From positions 1 to 64,000 of the forward strand of contig CAVWBT010000003.1 in the NCBI GenBank assembly GCA_963753285.1: a stretch of DNA of 64,000 nt, written 5' to 3'. The position numbers were made by a program, and so were the translations under genes. The notes beneath the pieces were generated by a model. That model saw nothing but the letters and a program-made list of their open reading frames with translations. It was not told the origin of the DNA and ran no database searches. Positions 59,425 through 64,000 of the stretch are shown here, one piece after another. Each line of letters starts with the position of its first letter. Position 1 is the first letter of the stretch. This DNA comes from JAHEDH01 sp963753285 (GTDB lineage Bacteria; Actinomycetota; Acidimicrobiia; Spongiisociales; ZC4RG35).

Positions 59425-60624
59425 AGACGGTGCGATCTCCACCGCAGAACTCACCGAGTATGCAGACACCTCGTGTGCAGCATTCGTTTCCGACATCGTT
59501 CTGGACACCGACACCGGTCCCGTCTCTCTCGAAAGCGCAACCTGGTCGGCCGAGCTCGAACCCGGGCAGAGCGACCTCGATACGCTCCGGCTCGAGTGCG
59601 GATACACCGCCGACCTGGAGCGCGCCACGACCGTCGTCGCCGTGTCGAATCACGCCTACGAGGACCGCATCGGATGGGCAGAGATCGTCGTCACGGGCGC
59701 TGCTGCGGCCGGCATCCCATCGACGTCACCGAGCGACATCCTCACCGCCTATCCGAACGGGACACCCTCGGACGTGCGAACCGCCACCATCACGCTCGAG
59801 GACCGAGTCGTCTCCGAGGTCGTCGACGATGCACCGTCCGGGTCCGGCGGTTCTCTCGTCGACCGGCTCGGCTCGACGCTGGAGCAGGTCGGCTCGACCG
59901 GCGGTCTCGTTGCGATCACCGCAGCGATTGCACTCGGTGCCGTCCATGCGCTTGCTCCGGGACACGGCAAGACGCTCATGGCCGCCTATCTGGTCGGGCG
60001 CAACGGAACGGGCAGGCAGGCCACCGGTCTCGGTCTGGCCGTGGCGGTCTCCCACACGCTCGGCGTGGCCGTTCTCGGATTGATCACCGCCACAGCTTCG
60101 ACACGGTTCCGACCGGAAGCGGTCTACCCGTGGCTCGCCACGGGATCAGCGATCATCGTCACCGGACTCGGCGTGGTGATGCTCGTGCGAGCCGTGCGCG
60201 GCCGACGACACGTGCACCCTCACCCGCACGGTCACGGACATTCACACGGTCATGGTGGAGATCACCATCATGAACCGCCGCCCGATCTCGGCTGGAGGTC
60301 GCTGGTGGCACTTGGCCTCGCCGGTGGCCTGGTGCCTTCGGCATCAGCGGTGGTCCTTCTCCTCGGTGCACTGGCGATCGGCCGACCCTGGTTTGGAGTG
60401 GGCCTCGTCTTGTTCGCCGTCGATGTCGATTGCATTCGGGGTCGGAATGTCGCTTGCGCTCGTTGCAGCCGGATTGATCGCCCTCAAGTTGACGAACACC
60501 GGCCTCAGTCGGTTGCGCCGGGCCCTGGAATCTCCCGGAGCGGCTGGTGCCCGCGATGGCCGGAGTGGCCGTGACGGCTGTGGGCGCCGTGCTGCTATGG
60601 GACGCCGCGCGAACGCTGATCTGA
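59416..60624 (+). pseudogene. NicO/UreH-type nickel-cobalt transporter, N-terminally truncated and frame shifted
   Basis: After the junction at about 59418 the sequence reads as the middle of a NicO family protein: DGAISTAELTEYADTSCAAF and AYEDRIGWAEIVVTG (periplasmic part), then AIALGAVHALAPGHGKTLMA with the conserved HALAPGHGK, a histidine-rich loop of HGHSHGHGGDHHHE, and further helices. Shifts near 60425 and 60540 lead to GMSLALVAAGLIALKLTN and RLVPAMAGVAVTAVGAVLL and the stop at 60624. The usual N-terminal HPLGNFT region is missing. Nickel or cobalt would be the substrate. Confidence 0.65.
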
Positions 60625-60855
60625 GACGGGCGCTGTGCCGGTGTGACGAGGTCGGACTGCCGCTCTAGCACAAATGCGCAAGACGAGGGTTGTCGATCTC
60701 GCTGCCGTGCAGTCTCGCCGCCTCGGCCGCGCTGCTCTCCGGACGTTCTCCCCTCTGTGGAGGCGTTCGTCGACAGGGCCGATGGAAGGAGCGGACGTGG
60801 CGGATTCATGGACGTGCACGAGGTCGAAGCGGAGCAGCTGCTGGGCGTTCATCAC

Positions 60856-60882
60856 GGGGGTCGCGCCGGCGGCGCGACCCCC
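60856..60882. terminator. Strong hairpin between convergent genes
   Basis: GGGGGTCGCGCC pairs with GGCGCGACCCCC around GGC. It serves both the NicO-like fragment and the small minus-strand gene. The spacer 60625-60855 shows no further gene. Confidence 0.75.
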
Positions 60883-60896
60883 GGTTCGGGCCGGGT

Positions 60897-61079
60897 TCAC
60901 TCGGTCGCAGATTCACGTCGATGCCGCTCGGCGAGCGGTGCAAACGTGGTCAACGCCCAGACGATCAACGGCCACCCGATGTCGCCGGTGGACACCACGA
61001 CCGCCGCCCAGATCAGGCTGGAACCCAACACCCAGGCGATCACGCCGACTGGATGACGCTCGCTCAGCTCATGCCTCAT
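60897..61079 (-). CDS. Small two-helix membrane protein
   Basis: A 60-residue protein from ATG 61079, which lies 11 bases inside the oxidoreductase 3' end. MRHELSERHPVGVIAWVLGS starts a first helix, and a second follows (GDIGWPLIVWALTTFAPLAE) before a basic tail. Probably co-transcribed with the oxidoreductase and so under the same TetR control. Family unknown. Confidence 0.55.
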   Translation of the reverse strand: MRHELSERHPVGVIAWVLGSSLIWAAVVVSTGDIGWPLIVWALTTFAPLAERHRRESATE

Positions 61080-62113
61080 GACCGCCCCCTTCGCCACGCA
61101 CCACGATCACCGACTTGCCGGAGGCTCGGCCGGCGTGGAGGTTGTCGATCGCGTCGGGGACCTGATCGAGCCGGTACCGGCCGCCGATCGCGGGCGTCAC
61201 TGCACCAGACTCGATGTGGCGGGCGAGCCGCTCGATGAAGGTGTGACTCTCCGTACTGAGAAACATCGTGAGCCGCTGTCTCGTGAACGGAGACAGCGCG
61301 AGTGCCCGGAGTTGACGACCGATCCCACCGGTGACCCGGTTGCCGCCCTCGCCTCCGACGATCACCAGGGTGCCGGTCCGGGTGAGAGCCCGACGGAGCC
61401 TGCGGAGCGGGTTCAAGCCCCCCGTGTCGACGATGACGTCGTAGGTTGCGTTCCCATCCAGGTAGTCGGTGATGGTGTAGTCGATCACGTGGTCGGCCCC
61501 GAGCGTCCGCACCAGATCGAGCTTCGGACCGCTGGCGACGCCAGTGACCTCCGCGCCGAGCGCCTTGGCGAGCTGGACCGCGTAGGTCCCGACTCCGCCC
61601 GAGGCTCCGATGACCAGGACTCGCTGTCCGGCCGTGACCTCGGCGACATCGGTGACCGCCTGGAGTGCGGTGATGCCGGAGATGGCTGCGACGGCCGCTT
61701 CCTCGAAGGTGATGTTGTCGGGCTTGTGGGCCAACTTGGATTCCTTGGCGGCGGCGTATTCGGCATAGGCCCCCGTCGCGATCCCGAACACCTCGTCTCC
61801 TACGGCGAACCGGGTCACCTCTGACCCGACTGCGACCACGCGCCCGGAGACATCGAGTCCTGGCACCGTCGTCTTCGGCCTGGTGAACCCGAACCCTGCG
61901 AGTCGGACCAGGTACGGCATCCCCATCATGAGGTGCCAGACCCCGCGGTCCACGCCGGCCGCATGGACCTCGACGAAGCACCTCGTCCGGTCCGATGTGG
62001 GGACGCCCGACATCGGCGACTGCGAGAGTTTCGGTGGTCCCGAACTCGTGCTGGACGACCGCTCGCATCTTCGGGTTCTCATTCACTTCGATCTCTCGAT
62101 TCGTTGTTGTCAT
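61069..62113 (-). pseudogene. NAD(P)-dependent quinone oxidoreductase-like (MDR superfamily), frame shifted
   Basis: ATG 62113 begins MTTTNREIEVNENPKMRAVV; near 61985 the sense moves to VEVHAAGVDRGVWHLMMGMP, then GLDVSGRVVAVGSEVTRFAV, GQRVLVIGASGGVGTYAVQL for NAD(P), and a C terminus KSVIVVRGEGGGHEA. It is a paralog of the 56-kb enzyme and lacks zinc ligands. The tetR gene lies divergent, and promoter elements with GTACTTAGTAC sites are at 62128-62191. A small membrane protein overlaps its end. Confidence 0.78.
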
Positions 62114-62127
62114 CGGGTCTCCTCATC

Positions 62128-62191
62128 TTGTGTTCGTACTTAGTACGGCTAGTGTGTGGACGAACGTACTCGTACTTAGTACGATTGTCAA
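62128..62191. promoter_or_regulatory. Divergent promoter pair with two TetR operators
   Basis: Minus strand: TTGACA (62186-62191), 17-bp spacer holding operator GTACTTAGTAC (62172-62182), and TACGTT (62163-62168), reading the oxidoreductase. Plus strand: TTGTGT (62128-62133), 16-bp spacer holding a second operator (62136-62146), and TAGTGT (62150-62155), reading tetR. The two operators are 36 bp apart. Confidence 0.8.
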
Positions 62192-62214
62192 GACCGGAAT
62201 CGAATGGAGCACAC

Positions 62215-62874
62215 ATGAGCGACGAACAGCGCGAACCTCTCACACCGGAACGCGTTCTCCGTGGAGCGGTCGAACTCGCCGACGAGATCGGAGTCGAGGC
62301 GCTCACCATCCGCAAGCTCGCCGACGCGCTCGGTGTCAAACCAATGACCATCTACCACCACGTGCCCGGCAAGGAGCAGATCATCGACGGCATGGTCGAC
62401 ATCGTCTTCAGCGAAATCGACCTGCCACCGGCCGAGCTGGGATGGAAACAGGGGATGCGTGTTCGCTGCATGTCGGCACGATCCGCCCTCAACCGCCACT
62501 GGTGGGCTGCCCCGCTGATGGAGACGCGCACCTCACCCGGTCCCGCCAGCATCACCCACCACGACGCCGTGATCGGCTGCCTCCGCCGTGGAGGGCTGTC
62601 GCTCCAGATGACAGCCCACGCCTACGCCGTCCTCGACAGCTTCATCTATGGATTCGCCATTCAGGAGGCGGGCCTGCCGTTTCACGGCGACGAGCCGGAC
62701 ATACCGCTCGATGAACTCGCCAAGGGGATGATGGAGGCGTTCCCCGCCGACGCCTATCCGAACTTCGTCGAGTTCACCGTCGAGCATGCCCTCCAACCGG
62801 GCTACGACTTCGGGGATTCGTTCGAGTTCGGGCTCGATCTCATCCTCGACGGACTCGAGCGCGCGATCGACTGA
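62215..62874 (+). CDS. TetR/AcrR family transcriptional regulator
   Basis: A 219-residue TetR protein; GGAG precedes ATG 62215. The helix-turn-helix is EALTIRKLADALGVKPMTIY followed by HHVPGKEQIIDGM; the C-terminal ligand domain is tetracycline-repressor-like (TetR_C class) and ends FEFGLDLILDGLERAID. It should bind GTAC-N3-GTAC operators in its own promoter, that of the oxidoreductase, and probably that of the DUF4386 gene near 44.9 kb, where the same 13-bp palindrome CGTACTTAGTACG occurs twice. Confidence 0.88.
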   Translation: MSDEQREPLTPERVLRGAVELADEIGVEALTIRKLADALGVKPMTIYHHVPGKEQIIDGMVDIVFSEIDLPPAELGWKQGMRVRCMSARSALNRHWWAAPLMETRTSPGPASITHHDAVIGCLRRGGLSLQMTAHAYAVLDSFIYGFAIQEAGLPFHGDEPDIPLDELAKGMMEAFPADAYPNFVEFTVEHALQPGYDFGDSFEFGLDLILDGLERAID

Positions 62875-62876
62875 GG

Positions 62877-63083
62877 TGTATCACGGCCGGGTCACCGTTC
62901 TCGGCGAAGCTGAAGACGAACTACTCGTATCAGCGGAAGAGCTCGTCAGGCAACGAGACCAAGCGCAGCTACATGATGAGCGTGCACGTCCGAGCCGTGC
63001 AGGATGAACTCCCGGCCGGCACGGAACGCCTGCTGAACATCCTGGAAGGTGCGATCGAAGAGGTTCCGGCCCCAGCGGCCTGA
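62877..63083 (+). pseudogene. C-terminal fragment of a DUF2589-type protein
   Basis: Right after the tetR stop an open frame gives AGSPFSAKLKTNYSYQRKSS, then VHVRAVQDELPAGTERLLNI and a stop at 63081-63083. The pattern S-Y-Q-R-x-S-S-x-G-N-E-T-K-R plus RAVQDELPAGTE is the C-terminal end of DUF2589 proteins. The roughly 130 N-terminal residues have no place, as tetR is immediately upstream, so the gene is truncated. Confidence 0.5.
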
Positions 63084-63103
63084 TCCGAAAGGGGGACGAG
63101 GCG

Positions 63104-63748
63104 ATGAGCGTCCAACTCGAATCCGTGATCGGTTCCGTGGTGAGTGCGGTGGCGCAGGCCCGCCGGATAGCCGACGAGGAATCGGTGGCGATCGCTGAGT
63201 ACTACCGGCAGCATCCGCGCCCGTGCGACCTGAGTGCGCTGCGGATCCGACTGCCAGAAGTGACCGTGGATCTCCCGGTGGTGGTGGACGACCACACCAC
63301 CGGGAGCCCCGGCGCTGCTGCAACGCCGGCGGCCGTGAACGCAGCCGCTCGGAACGCGATCAAGGCATCGTTGCAGGCACAGGGTCGGCGTGTGCCGAGC
63401 GGCGTGCTCTCGACGTTCCGCGACAGCTTCGCGGCCAGGGTGGGTGACAAGCCGGACGCGGACGCGGCGAGGGCGGTGTACACCGACGCCGCAGACACCG
63501 CGCTGGCAGCCGTATTCGCGGCGGAGACGCTGGAGCTGACCTCGGTTCGCGAGGCCGCCGACCGCACGGCGATCGGGAGAGCCTCGATCGGCCCGCGCAC
63601 CGAGGTCTCGATCAGGTCGGCCGACATCGCAGCCCGCGATCCGGGATCGGTGGCCACCATCCGGCTCTCGATCCGAGAAGAAGGCATGGAGTGGACCACC
63701 GTCGAGTACGAGGACGGCTCGGTGACGAACCGGCTCGTGCCGGAGTGA
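63104..63748 (+). CDS. DUF2589-type neighbour protein, function unknown
   Basis: A 214-residue soluble protein with GAGGCG before ATG. It opens with a helical start (VQLESVIGSVVSAVAQARRI, ADEESVAIAEYYRQ), then RIRLPEVTVDLPVVVDDHTT, a long alanine-rich middle and a beta-rich end. This resembles proteins found beside DUF2589 genes. Function is unknown. Confidence 0.5.
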   Translation: MSVQLESVIGSVVSAVAQARRIADEESVAIAEYYRQHPRPCDLSALRIRLPEVTVDLPVVVDDHTTGSPGAAATPAAVNAAARNAIKASLQAQGRRVPSGVLSTFRDSFAARVGDKPDADAARAVYTDAADTALAAVFAAETLELTSVREAADRTAIGRASIGPRTEVSIRSADIAARDPGSVATIRLSIREEGMEWTTVEYEDGSVTNRLVPE

Positions 63749-63764
63749 GGCCGACCTGCAGAGC

Positions 63765-64000
63765 GTGATCCGAGAGACCATGGTGACGGCGCTGATCGAG
63801 GTGAGTGACCTCACGGCGCGGTACGCCAGAACAGACCCGCTATACGTCCAGGAGGTGGCTCGGTGGCTCGAGGCCACCGAGACGTCGCTGGGCAGGCTCC
63901 GCCATCCGGCGGCCGGCTTCGTCGCTGCCCGAAGAGGGCTTCTGGAGGCCACGGCCGATGGTCATCGTCCCGATGGGGTCGAGGGGGGACAGGCACGCCG
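63765..64000 (+). CDS. Unrecognised protein, cut by the window end
   Basis: From GTG 63765 the frame stays open to the last base. It encodes IRETMVTALIEVSDLTARYA, then RWLEATETSLGRLRHPAAGF. No family is recognised. It follows the 214-residue gene by 17 bp and may belong to the same operon. Confidence 0.4.
   Translation, partial: MIRETMVTALIEVSDLTARYARTDPLYVQEVARWLEATETSLGRLRHPAAGFVAARRGLLEATADGHRPDGVEGGQAR

Overview
The window is high-GC (roughly two-thirds G+C by eye), densely packed and rich in ATGA/GTGA start-stop overlaps. It looks like the chromosome of a free-living actinobacterium. The gene set (single WXG100 plus EccC, DUF427, ParA-like proteins, TetR-controlled reductases, two DUF2589-type proteins) and the style of the sequence suggest the class Acidimicrobiia (Ilumatobacter-like), but this is inference without a marker gene. 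I saw no convincing tRNA, rRNA, CRISPR array, insertion sequence or prophage.

Layout. 1-7.7 kb: end of a YczE-type membrane protein, a class V aminotransferase, two tandem hairpin-rich repeats, a dienelactone-hydrolase-like enzyme, EamA and MFS exporters, then an ECF sigma factor overlapping a DNA alkylation-repair protein whose Ada zinc domain sits at the C terminus. 7.3-11.5 kb: a divergent zinc-uptake locus (znuA-znuB-dapA-like-thioesterase versus zur-znuC) around a Zur-type box. 11.6-12.6 kb: AzlCD. 12.7-16.6 kb: a poorly coding accessory stretch with a broken SUKH gene, two tiny genes, a broken trypsin-like protease, other fragments and an AT-rich island of about 340 bp. 16.6-19.5 kb: a three-gene overlapping DNA-methyltransferase operon, probably restriction-modification. 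19.5-32.5 kb: mostly single housekeeping or stress genes (CoA-binding protein, DUF427, RimK-TrkA-C fusion, ParA, CHAD, NUDIX, MsrB, GNAT, phosphatase, truncated globin, beta-lactamase-like hydrolase, DoxX).

32.6-37.9 kb: a compact type VII secretion-like operon (WXG100, EccC, ubiquitin-like/MinD-like fusion). 37.9-44.9 kb: an orphan histidine kinase, a P2-type cation ATPase, DUF1801, an unrecognised protein, OsmC and DUF4386. 44.9-51.6 kb: a full N-ATPase operon in the order D-C-Q-R-B-E-F-A-G, with a NatAB-like ABC exporter in divergent orientation at 51.7-53.8 kb. 53.8-64 kb: small enzymes, then two TetR/zinc-less quinone-oxidoreductase modules, a DUF4331 protein, a TPR/NicO-type chimera and DUF2589 genes at the right edge.

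Two themes cut across the window. First, GTAC-N3-GTAC operators lie inside promoters of both TetR modules and of the distant DUF4386 gene, which predicts a small regulon. Second, many otherwise normal genes (including atpA, znuB and a tetR) carry single-base frame shifts, which points to uncorrected indels in the assembly more than to mass gene decay. Genes affected are typed as pseudogene, with that caveat.
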